Shown piece by piece: positions 14,531 to 26,400 of a stretch of 64,000 bases of DNA (position 1 is the stretch's first letter; each line of letters begins with the position of its first letter). The notes under the pieces were generated by a model, which saw only the letters and a list, made by a program, of their open reading frames with translations, was not told the origin of the DNA and did no database searches. The DNA lies in assembly GCA_000499405.2 (NCBI GenBank), contig HG738139.1:14954455-15018454 (forward strand). Direction: 5' to 3'. The DNA comes from Onchocerca volvulus (taxonomy: Eukaryota; Nematoda; Chromadorea; Rhabditida; Onchocercidae). Position numbers and translations under genes: made by a program.

Positions 14531-16411
14531 ATGTTTTACAGTTTTTAGGCAGGTTTTTGATCTGTAATTTTTTTTAATCCTTCAATTTTTATAAGACTTC
14601 TTCAACTGGAAAAGCATATTTTACATTTTACCTGTTTATTTACTCTTTTTTAAATGAAATTTCGCATAATGCTGATGTGAAGATGAAAACAAATCATCTG
14701 TTTATTTTCTATTATGAACGAAATATCTCATTTTTGGCCATTTTATTCATTAGCAATCGAAGAGATTCATTTTTTTTTCAAATTTTTTGCATCAAACATT
14801 GAATCAATCATTTTGAAGATAAGCTTGAAATTAAATTTTGAATTTTAAAAATTTAGAACTTTTCTCCTAATAAATTAATCGTATAGTGAAGCAGAATTTG
14901 TTTACTTTAAACTATTACACGTCTAATGATATGTTCTGGATGAATGATATAATGGCAGATACGATATTTATAGAATAAAATTAAAGCGTAACATTACATA
15001 TTGCAAATATTTGAAAAGATTGTTTAAATTCACGAAAATATTATTACTATCACAGCATATGAGAAGAAATTTCGTTTAATCTAAATTCAGAATATTTTTT
15101 ATCACCAAAATTCAATTCAAACATTTTTTTTTTCTTAGAACTTGAAAAAAAGATACTTGATCTTAAATCCTTAAATCTAAACTTGGCGATTTCTTGTTTC
15201 AAACTTTATTTAGAATTTCTTTTCTATGCTTAAATACTTATATATCTTTTATCATAGAAGAAATGTTTATTGATTTTATAAATTGAAATAAAATTAGCTT
15301 TAGAATGGCTACAAGGAATAATTTATTGTATCTTTCCTAGCTTAAATGATCCTATTTTTACCAACAAACTTTTGTTTTCTCCTTTCTCCCGCCTCTAATC
15401 AACCCGCTTTTCTCTACCGACACATCCATCTTCCACTTTATTTCGTTTCGATTTGTGATGAATTGTATATTCGATGGTGAAAACTTCTGCCGAAACGTTT
15501 TGCAACTGAATGGACCGAATGGAAACGGATGATTTCCACGTGGTCAATTGCACTTATTCTTTCTTTCATTTCAACAAAAGTTGAAAATTGATTCAACGTT
15601 GTCATCATCATTTCCGTGATTATTTTTTTGTTCTTTCAGTCATTATTCATCCCGAAACTTATTTGTTCTTTTAACCAAATAACGTCATCATTTTCTTCAC
15701 GTATGTATATATATAAACCAAAATGATATGATTCGTGTTTTATCATAGGCTTATTATTATTATTGTTGTTATTTAAATGTTTATTTATTGTTATTTCAAC
15801 AATATTAATTGAAAGTAAATGAAAAAATGTGAAATTCAAAATTCAGTATATATTTCTCTCTTTTTCCTTTTCTTTTTCACAACTTTATCTTTTTTTGAAC
15901 TGAATATGATTCATAAAGTTTTTGTGACTTTTTCTTTTTTTGTCTATTTTCAATTGGAGCAAAATTGCTTAATGATTCATTCATAGCAGCAATATATAAC
16001 ATTTTCCCTTAATGCATTAACAAAAAAAAAAAAAAGATAAAAAAAATGATTATAAATAATATTTCGATTTATCATTCATTAATTTAAGTCAAATTTTATC
16101 GATGTTTATTTGCTTTTCTGCTTTTATTTTGTCTCTTTGGTTACTTTTTTACTTGCTTTTTTTTTATATTTCATTGTCTCAGCTATGATCATATTTGCTT
16201 ATTAAAATTATGAAATTAAGAATGAAACGTTATTGTTTTATTGTTTGAAGAATAAATTGAAACAAGAAATTATAAATATATTGTAATATACCTATTTTAA
16301 GCATAGTTCATCATCATACCATTCCTTTTAGCTTGATAATGTTTTTTTTTTTTAATGATTTAGCAATGATTACCGATGAAATCGTACTGATTTCTTATTG
16401 ATAAGAAAGGG

Positions 16412-16452
16412 AAAAGAGAGAGAGAGAGAAAGAGAGAAAGGGAGAGAGAAGC
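16412..16452. repeat. GA-rich tract
   Basis: Mostly AG dinucleotides (AGAGAGAGAGAGAAAGAGAG). A similar AG run is at 40660-40680. Both could bind GAGA-type factors, but nothing else supports this. Confidence 0.8.
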
Positions 16453-16779
16453 ATTTTTCTATTTTCTTCACAATTCTATAGAACGATTTCAATCTTAACG
16501 ATATAAAAGTCCCCTCTTTACAAAATATTCATTTCCGTATGATTTTTGATTTCAATAATTATTCTTTTTCCTTTCTTAAATTATTGATAATTTTATTTTA
16601 TTTCTTCGTTTCTAAAAGCTTTTGATAAGAATTTAAAAAATAGCCAATGGTCATAACTATTTTATTGACCACTAAAGGTAATCATTGCGGTAAAATTACC
16701 CTAACACATTGTTTGGGCTAAATTCGATGAATGAACTGATGTAAAGGAAAGATCAGATTGACGGAATAAGTGGACGTAA

Positions 16780-16900
16780 CTGTATGATAGCGGCGGTTTT
16801 CTTCAATTTTACCGCATTTTCTACTTTCATTTTCGGAATTTCCTGAGTTATTTATTTTTTATTTTTGGAAAATATTGCGACCAATGGTTGTGTTTACATT
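16780..16900. repeat. Dispersed repeat, right member of an inverted pair
   Basis: Reverse-complement relative of 12330-12450: GGAAAATATTGCGACCAATG and an upstream TTTTACCGCATTTTC block correspond to the left member. Confidence 0.6.
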
Positions 16901-17317
16901 GAGTTTTTTTTTTTTTTTAAATCTAAAATTGCAATTTTAATCATTGATTTTTGCTATTAATTGCAATACCAAAAATATACCATATAGTGATTTAAAAAAT
17001 ACGTGAAATATTTCTATTTCTGGCCATATCATATACTTACTGAATTTTGATCAAAGTTTTATTGTAAATTATTTTTACTAAATGAATGATGATATCATTT
17101 TGCCATTAAAATAATCATCAAAATAAATTTTCAGATTTTCTTCAACTTAAATTTGGAAATGTTTTTAAAGTTGAAAATGCTCGCATGATTCAAGTTATAA
17201 TTTAAACAGATACTGTTTTAATATTGCTTGAATTTCATTTATCAATTTCTGTTATTTCAATTCTATCGAATTATATTGTCTAATTAACATTTCTTACAGA
17301 TTAATTAGATATCATAT

Positions 17318-17338
17318 ATGGTTATTTTGCTGGCCTAA
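17318..17338 (+). promoter_or_regulatory. Upstream mini-ORF in lectin 5' leader
   Basis: An ATG at 17318 opens a six-codon frame (MVILLA) that stops at 17338, 11 nt before the main ATG at 17350. If the transcript begins at the acceptor ending at 17299, this uORF is in the leader and could lower translation of the receptor. Whether the leader really starts there is inferred. Confidence 0.35.
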
Positions 17339-17349
17339 TATTACCAATA

Positions 17350-17407
17350 ATGTATATTTTATTTCTACTTTTACTATCAACATTTCATTTAATTGGCAAT
17401 ACGAATG
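17350..17407 (+). CDS. Signal-peptide exon of the lectin gene
   Basis: Starts MYILFLLLLL and continues with a small polar segment, a typical cleavable secretion signal. The donor GTGAAA at 17408 leaves one base that pairs in frame with the acceptor ending at 17716, giving a Gly before the first CTLD. A strong acceptor (TTCTTACAG, ending 17299) lies 50 nt upstream and could be a spliced-leader acceptor or a 5' UTR splice site. Confidence 0.7.
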
Positions 17408-20400
17408 GTGAAAAAAGCATTGATGAAACGAAAAGAAATTTAGAAAGCTAATAATTATTTCTTCCTTTTTTTATTTTTTTTTTCATCATTTTTTAAAAAT
17501 AAAAAGCATGAGAAAATAGTCGATCATAAGAGAGAAGAAGTAAATATAAACAAATTACTCTAATATGAGTAGATGATTCGAATTATCGATTAGTAATGTA
17601 AAATTTACTTTTCTGATCGATAATACACATGCTTCCATCTTTGAAATATGATGAGCAGTTTTTTTCTTTTCTTTTTTTTTTTTGTTTTCTACTAAATTTT
17701 CATTAACTAATTACAGGAGGTGAAATATCTTGTAATACTGGTTGGACACCATTTACAGCAGTCGGGTCAGCAAAATTTACTCATTGCTTTAAAATATTAT
17801 CAGTATTTCGGATGACTTGGCAACAAGCTGAAGAAAGTTGTCGACAAGTTGGAAAAGATGGTCATTTGATTTCGATACAAACTATAGAACAACTTGAACG
17901 GCTTACACAAGCGGTTTAAATTTTTGAAATATAAAATAGCAATTAACATAGTAATGAAATTCGGTAATATTATTTCCAAAATTTGCATTATCAATGAAAT
18001 TTTAAATTTTTTCTAGAAAAAAATGCGGATATTCAAAATAATAGAATAAAATTAACTATATGCATACCTTTTATTCATTTTGATTACTGAAAAAGAATCA
18101 GTTTAATTTTATTTTTCTTTTTTCCGTTACTTTTTTTCAAATATCATTGGAATAATTCAGCAATTTAATGTTTTCATTTGAAGATTACTGAAGAAATGGA
18201 GTATAAAGGGCATTCATTGTATTCGTTATTTCCAAAAAATTCTCCATGGTTTGATTCTGGCTGGTGGACTGGACTTGGCCAATTATGTCCTAACAGAGAA
18301 ATCGATCATAAGCCTTATTTCAGGTTTAATTTCCAAAACAACCACGAAATTAATTTCTCATTTCTTATTCTCATTTAGCTTTTTTCTTAAATTTATCATA
18401 AATATGATTGATAAATTAAAATTTGCCAATAATTAATGTTTTTATTTTTCCTCATAGATTAATAAATACAAAATTTCGAAAAAAAAAGTTAATTTAAAAT
18501 AATGAAAATGATCATTTGTTATCATCGAAGAAAACTCATCATATGATATCACATATCACTTTATCACTTACGTAAGTCATCCATATCTTACGTATTCCAT
18601 AAATTCCTCTTTGACTACACATCAAGATACGCACGGATTTTTTTGCAATAATAATAACAATGATTCTCTTGTTGTTAAGTATTGGTGATAATGATAATGA
18701 TATAATCAGAAATGATTTTTTTTTCTTGATCTATTTCTTTGCAATAAAAGATTGAAAAAGAAAAAAGCGAATAAAATATCTTATATTCTTCTCTTTTGTA
18801 AATTTCCAAATGAACAGTCAATTTAGAAATATTAAATGAAATTTTATTATAGATGGACCGATGGAAATTTGTTTGATAATGACAAATTGACAATTGTTAA
18901 TTGGAAACTTAATTTACCAAAATCAAATAGATGGGATGATCACTATTGTGTTTTCTACGATTGTATGTTTTCAGAAAATTTAAAATTTAAATCAATTTTT
19001 CCGATAATCTTTACTTGTTTTACAAAAAATTTTTTCTTTCACTCTTTTTCTATACATAAATGAACAATTAAAGGAGAAACTAATTATTAAAATAAAACAA
19101 TAATTTCCATAAAATAAACTTAATATTTAGGAAATAAAAAACATTATAAAGCATGAAAATTCCATATTATCATTACTTATTAAAATTATCAATTCCTAGA
19201 TCAAAAACCGGTTTCCGGAAACACAAGTCATAAAATTTTTAATGTATCAACATGTTCGGATCGTCGAAAGTTTATCTGTCAAATGCCCGCTTTTTCACAG
19301 GTAATTAAACGAACAACTATAAATTTTTAAATGACATTAGTGATATTTTCATCATTTGAATAAAAATTTTGATTGATTTTCAGGATAAAATTTCTGTTGA
19401 TAATACTATAGTGGCCGAAGAAAAAGTAAAAATTGTGAAAAGCGAAAGCAACGAACTTACTGCGGAATGTTAGTCATTTTTGCTATTTAAAATGTAATTT
19501 TGTTCGATTTCATCGCCATTCTTTTGATAAATTTAAATTTAAGTTTTCGTCATTTTCAGCATCAATAACGCCTTACAATACAATCGAAAATATGACAAAA
19601 TAAATAAAAGACAGGAAGAAAAGATCATTTTTTATGCGCTCTTTTAAATTATTATATTATAATATTTCTCGAATTACAGTAATCAAATTACAGTTCCCTG
19701 TGGTAAGGATCCATTATTTTGCCCGCTGAAAACGAGCCAGGGTACGGTATGTTATCGTTTACAAAACGAACCATATTATTGGGAACAGGCTGTAGAAGAA
19801 TGTGATGCACAGTATCAGTCTGATCTTACTTCTCTTCATTCGAAAGAGGAAGTTAATTTTGTTTATGAAATGGTAATGTATTTTTTTGTTTTCTTAATTT
19901 AATTTTAGCAATTTGATAGATATATATATATGTGTGTATGCTAATTAATTGAATGCTAATTAATTTAATTATTTTTCCCTCTTAATTAAAGTTATTTCGC
20001 ATAAAGATGAAGTTGACAGTATAAATAGATTGGATAAGGCATTCATCTGACAAGTTTGGAGGAGATAAAAAAATGCTAATTAACGCTACGAATTGATCGT
20101 AAGAAATTGATTCTACCGGAAAAGCGAACAAGAAAAGAAGTAATTCTCCAGATCGCAGATAAATGCTTAACCTAATCGATTTATACTGTTAACTTCATCT
20201 TCAGTCTGAACTCCTGACCTTTTGACCGATTTATAGCATAGACTTTCTTTTTTTGTGCCATCAAATTGAAATATTTAATTTATTGAGTAATGATTTTATT
20301 CAATTATCTTAACATCCAAGATTATCTTAGTATTATCACTGGAATGAATCCCATTTATAAAGTGGATTCATTCCAGTAATAATACTAAGATAATCTTGAT

Positions 20401-23400
20401 ATGCATATGATGATAAATTCAGTCGAAATATTCTTGATATATTTGATGGTGATAAATTCAACCAAAATAATCATGACAGCTCTAATAATCATGAAATTGA
20501 TTTTTTTTTTCGAGAAAAATAATTAAATTTTATTCTAAGGTACAATTACAACCATCTGTAAATAGTGAAACAAAATATTGGATTGGATTGCATCGAAGAA
20601 ATGCACAAAAGTTTCATTTTTCATTTTCTACCATTAATTTTGAGTAATCCAAAAATGACAATTTCAAAATTAATTACCTAAAGTAGATGAATAATTAATT
20701 CAATTCACTTTTTTCATTTTCCTTTTTTTTTATTTTAATTTATTACAGAAATTACTTTTATTATTTTATGCTTTATAAAATGTAATCATTAACAATTAAT
20801 TCTTTTTTTTTAAATAAAATAAAATTTCGGATTTAAATTAGAAAAATTAATTAAAAATTACAAAAATACAGTCAATATGAATGGTCTGATGGTTCATCGT
20901 TTGATTATTTACTGGAACGAATATCAAATGAAGATCCGGATGAAGAAAGAGGTACTTGTGTTGCAATACAATTCAATGTCAGGTTTGTGTTTCCGTTTTC
21001 CGGAAAATACATATTTACCGGAATTTTCATTTTTTTTAGTTCCAATTTTAAAGCCGGAAAAAAATAAATGGATTTTTTTTTTGTCTGAAAATTTTAAATT
21101 TGAAAAGAAAATCGAAATTTCATAAATTTCAAAAATTTATTTCATATTTGGAAAAATTTTTTTTTGCAAATATTTCAGTACTAAATTACTCCAGAAACAA
21201 CCAATCTATAATTTTTTTGGTATTCCAATGCAAATGACAAAAAATATTCCAGGTAAAAAAAATTTTTTTTTTTTTTTGTTCAATGTTGAAATTCTCTTGC
21301 AAATTTAATAATTTCAAATTTTAATGGAAAAAATTTTAGCAGATTAAAATTTTACTAATTATCAAATTATTTATAGCATATTTTTGGACTCATCAACGAT
21401 GTGATAATCGACATTTAGCAATATGTCGTAAGCCAGGCTTCAATTATCATATCATTTCTGATAAATCGGCAAAAGAAGAAAGACAATTGAAAAAGTACAA
21501 AAATTGGAAATGTTCAGATGAATATAAATTATTCAGTTCGTTTCTTTCATTGTTTTTTTTTTTTTCTTGTTCTTTTTTTTCAAATGAAATTTCATTTCAA
21601 ATGATTTGAATTTCATGCATATTAAATTTTTTAAATATATTGTATTTGAAAATGTATCAAACTCATATTTAGCTATTTGCAAGCGAAATTTGAAGCAATT
21701 ATTTTGGAAAATTGAAATTAATATTTTCTCTCGGAAAATTGATCGAATAAATAATTAGCTTCTAACCCTTCGACAAAATTATCTCCACATATGTTTTTTT
21801 TTTTTTTTTTTTTAGTTTTGTCGATACTAATTTCTAACAATTAATCAAATATAAATGTAAATATCAAATGCATAATTGATTTGCAAAAAATCGAAATCAA
21901 TAATTGCAATTGGAAGAAATGATATCAAAATTTGATGAAAATAAATGATATAATAAAAATTAAATTACAGACAAGGATATTCGAGAAAATCGTGCACCAA
22001 ATAAAGCAAATAAAACATATAATTGAGAATATTATCAAATGTTTGGAAATTGTATAGAACTTAAAAAGGAATTGAAATATTGAAATTTAATTCGATTATA
22101 GGAGGAATGTGTTATAAAGTATACGGTAGAAAAGATAATGGTGTAACATTCAGTGAAGCTATTCGACGATGCAGAAATGAAAAAGCTAATTTAATTAGCA
22201 TAACTGATATCTATGAAAATGGTAAATATATATTTTTACATTTTTTTAGAATAATTTATTTAAAATATTTAGGAAATAAATTTTTAATTCAATACTTGAA
22301 TATATTTTTATTCTTGATGACCGAAATTTTTTTTTCTCTCATTATAAATTGATTAATCAATTAACCATATTAAAAAAATAAAAAACAATAAGGTTAATTA
22401 ATTAATCAATTTCTTTTTTTTGAAAAATTCTGGACAATGATGAAAATAATTTCAGTTAATTTATGTAGCTAAAATAAAAAAATTGTTGATGAACAATTAT
22501 TATTATCATTACACTTTTATTAATCGAATATTATTTTTAATCAACTTTTTTTTGTGAAATTTTTTTGTTTTTGTTTTTTTTAATAATTCTTTATTAACTG
22601 TATGAGTTGTCTAAAATTATTCTATTATTGTTTAGAATATATATAATAATTGATTTAACAAATTCAATAAATTCGATATATTTTTCAGTTCTTTATTTAT
22701 TTAAATTATTTACAGAAATATATTATCCACCTCAGTTCTAATAATTAAATTTAAGCCTTCAGTAATGTTTGTTATAAAGTCAGAAAGATGAAAAATAATA
22801 ATGAAATATTTAATCGATATTTTTGGTTTGTTTCAAAAAGCTATCATTTCTAATGGCTAATATCTTAATTATCAATAATTATTTATTTGAGAGTTAAATC
22901 GATATAAATGGCTTAAATTTGATAGGATTTGCTGTATCAATGTTGCAAAATTTAAACAGTAATGCATGGATTGGAATGGATATGACCGATGGACGAGTAC
23001 GATGGATCGATGGTGAACCGCTAAAATTGATCCGATTTGGTCCGGATAGTCGAATCGTTCGAATTGGCAGTGATCGGCATATTTTTCAAAATATTGGTCA
23101 AACTGGTTTTTCCAACGAGGTTAATTTAGCTTTATTTTTTTTTAATTTATCAATTCAAATTTATAAATTTATCTATATTTATCATTAACTTTATTAGTTT
23201 AAATCATGAGAATATAATATTAGTTAGTTTAATTAAATTTTAAAATATATTTAAAATATTTCCTTTCAATAGTTTCAGGCTTGTGTTACATTAGATGCTA
23301 CTAATATGATCGGATATTGGAATATTATCTTCAATAAAACTAATAAGTTTCATTTCTCTTTTTAAAATATTTCAATGATTTGAAATTTAATTCCGTTCTA

Positions 23401-26400
23401 AAAATTATCTAATCATAAAAGTAGATAATTAGATCATAAAATAAATTAAAAGCTATTCAATCATTCATTTTGTCATTCTAAAAAAAAAGTTACGGTAAAA
23501 CTGGATAAAATTGATTCACTGATAAAAGAAATCATGACAGATTCTAACTAATTTTTTCAATTTGTGATCATTTAGCTAAAAAAACAAGACAAGTATCTCA
23601 TTTATGAAATTTTTTGTAAACACTAAATTATTAACACAATAATTTAAAAAATTCAATTAAATTAAAAATTATTCATTTCAAACTAAAATCTTAAAAAATA
23701 TAGCATTAAATTTTCGAGCGTTTTTTTTCAAATAATTTTACGAAAACGGTAGATTACGTTTTTGCTTTATATTTGCTTTAATCAAGCAATATCTTGACAA
23801 ATAATTTTACAAAGCAAAGATTTATTTACTTATTTACATTTATTAACTTATATTTGTTTACCGTCAGAAACAGTTTTTTTTTTTTTCGTTTGCCAGAAGA
23901 GCGAATGAAATGAATTTAAGTAATTCAATTTGTGGAATTTTTTAAATTTAAAGTTTATTGAATGCTTTCAAATTATGTTTTCTCTGGTGGTTCAACAAGA
24001 GCTGATAATAAATCAAATCAATGTGATTTAATGGAACTGCCATATATTTGTGAAAAATATGCAGGTTAATGATCTTTCATTGATATGATATGATATGATA
24101 TGACATTTCAAGTTCAAAATGTTATTCAAAGTTTTTAGCCGCGAAAGAGGATCATTGAAAGTTCACATTTTAAAAGAACTTCATTAAAAATATTTTATTA
24201 ATTATGCAAATTTATTTTGCGTAGTCTTTGTTTATATGATGTAGCGAATGATTTGTAATAATTCGAAAGAAACTTAACGTTCAATAAAAAGAAGAAGAAG
24301 AGAAATAGAAAATTTAAATGATTAATTTATTAATTATTTAACTATTTTAGATTTAACGATTTGAATGCAATACTTCAACATCAATAAATAATTACATAAT
24401 TTTTAACCAATTAATTAATTAATTAATTAGTGCTTCAGATGAATCAGTAAACACAGTTGGAAAGAAAAAGACCTGTCATGAAATTGATGATGTTCAATAT
24501 TGTTTCCTTCTCAATGATCCTAACAAACATAGTTCGTTATTAAGGAATTAATTTTATAATTTCCTTTCTTTTTTTCTTTTTTTTTGAAAAAATGTGTTGG
24601 TAATCGACAATTTTTAATCAAAATGATTTTACAATCATAAAAAATTAATGATAATATTTTTTGCCATATTGAATAATCGTTGTGATAATTTTTTGCGCTT
24701 ACTAATTTTTCAATAATAAAATTTAGAAATTGATTATTGATGCTTCTCTTTTTTTTAAAGTTTTCCTTTATTTCGAAATATGGAATATAACTTTACAAAT
24801 TTTTGAATTATTATTTCATAATTCGTATCTACGAGAAAAAATTTATAAAAAATTTTAATTCACACTTTAAGGATTTGCATGACCATTATGATCTATTTCA
24901 AACTTTTAGTCAACGGTCATTATACTTTCATGGAAGCTTCCGAAATTTGCGCAACATTAGCGACAAAATATACAAATTATGGTGAAAAATATGGACAACT
25001 TGCCCAAGCTGATAATATTTTTGAATGGCTATTTTTAACATCATTAGCATTGGAAAATGATTATGATGAATTCTTTATGGGTATTCGTTTTCGAAAATCA
25101 ATAGGGTACGGTTTTGAAATTTTGAAATGAAATTATTCAAAATCTTTTTCTGTTCAAAATCGAAAATGTCAAAATATTTTACAAATTGCAACTTTTTTTT
25201 TTTGTTTTTTATAAGAATTTAAATGATTTATCCATTACTTTTTTAATTAACATTAAAATGTTTTCCCGTTTAGAATTCAAAATGTCGAAGTATTTCAAAA
25301 ACTGCAACTTTTTTGTTTTTTAAAATAATTTAAATAATCGAATTCGCCCCTCAATTACTCTTTAGGTTTAGCAACATCTAATTTTTACTAGATTTATTTG
25401 AATTAGTGAATAATAATTTACCATCATTATTATTACTAAAATGAATTATTACAAATTGTTAGCGAACTGTTACATAAAAAAGATCTTCGGCAAAATGAAA
25501 GAAATTGAGGAGTCGAAAAATAAAAGTCACTTCAAATATCAAATTTTTGAAGGCTATGTTCCAGTGTTTTTAAAATGCAGTAAAAATTTATTGAATTATA
25601 TTTACATACTTTAAAATTCAATGAAACGAATTCAATAATTCTCAAAATGTCGAAGAATTTGGAAATAATAATTTCATTCAATATTCAATCATAAATTTGT
25701 AAAATCTTCCGGTAAAATTTTTTATTTAATAACAAAATTGTTTTTATTTTTTGTATAGAATTCAATTTTTAGTCAAACAGATGATATTTATGTCTATTTT
25801 TTCTAGCTTTTTTGAACTCGGAAAGAAGAATATAAACTTTCCTGTCTTTGAAACCGTATGCTAGGAAAAAGATTTCATCGGCAATTTTTTTTTTTTTTAA
25901 TTTCAGATTTGAAAGAATGGATAAATTACGATTACATTTAGCACCCTGGGATGTTGGTGAGCCAAATTTAAAAAATGGTGATTGTGTAGTATTGAGAATT
26001 GGCAAAAACGGTCCTGCATGGTATATGGATGATTGTATGAAACATAAACCGGTCGTTTGTCGACTTACCAATGGTAAGAATTCATTTCAGGTTTGCATTA
26101 CGGAATATATATATTCTTATCCTGAAATTATTTTTGGCAAAATTTTTCCAAATTACCAATTTCAAATTGAAGTGAAGAAATTTTGGGCGGAAAAATTTAT
26201 GAAATTTAAACATCTACTCGTTTTTCAATGTTAATTTATCGTAATTGAAGTATTAAATTTTTTGTTCATCCCCGCTTTTTTTCTTTGGAAGAAAAAAAAA
26301 AAGAATTCTAAATTTCATTCGGTATTTCTAACAATTATCTATTATTGCTTAAATAATATTCATCAGTAATTATATAATGTATTCGAATAATCTAACAACT

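Larger units (their letters stand above)
1..17290. other. AT-rich gene-poor region
   Basis: No convincing multi-exon gene was found in this stretch. It is dominated by A/T homopolymers. The open frames present are short, low-complexity and without recognisable domains. It holds several repeats listed separately (GCATGC cluster, inverted repeats, transposon remnants near 14.1-14.5 kb, a GA tract) and two or three isolated possible exons (7409-7510, 9853-9984). It may serve as the upstream region of the lectin gene that starts at 17350. Confidence 0.6.
19694..21427 (+). other. C-type lectin-like domain 2 (exons 7-11)
   Basis: Contains VPCGKDP, the CYR strand, YWEQAVEECDAQ helix, LTSLHSKEE strand, YWIGLHRR, EWSDGS, GTCVAIQ and LAICRK: a complete CTLD. 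The variable loop is acidic (SNEDPDEERG) and carries no EPN, QPD or WND. It is divided by four introns. One of them contains both a MITE-like element and a long hairpin. Confidence 0.82.
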
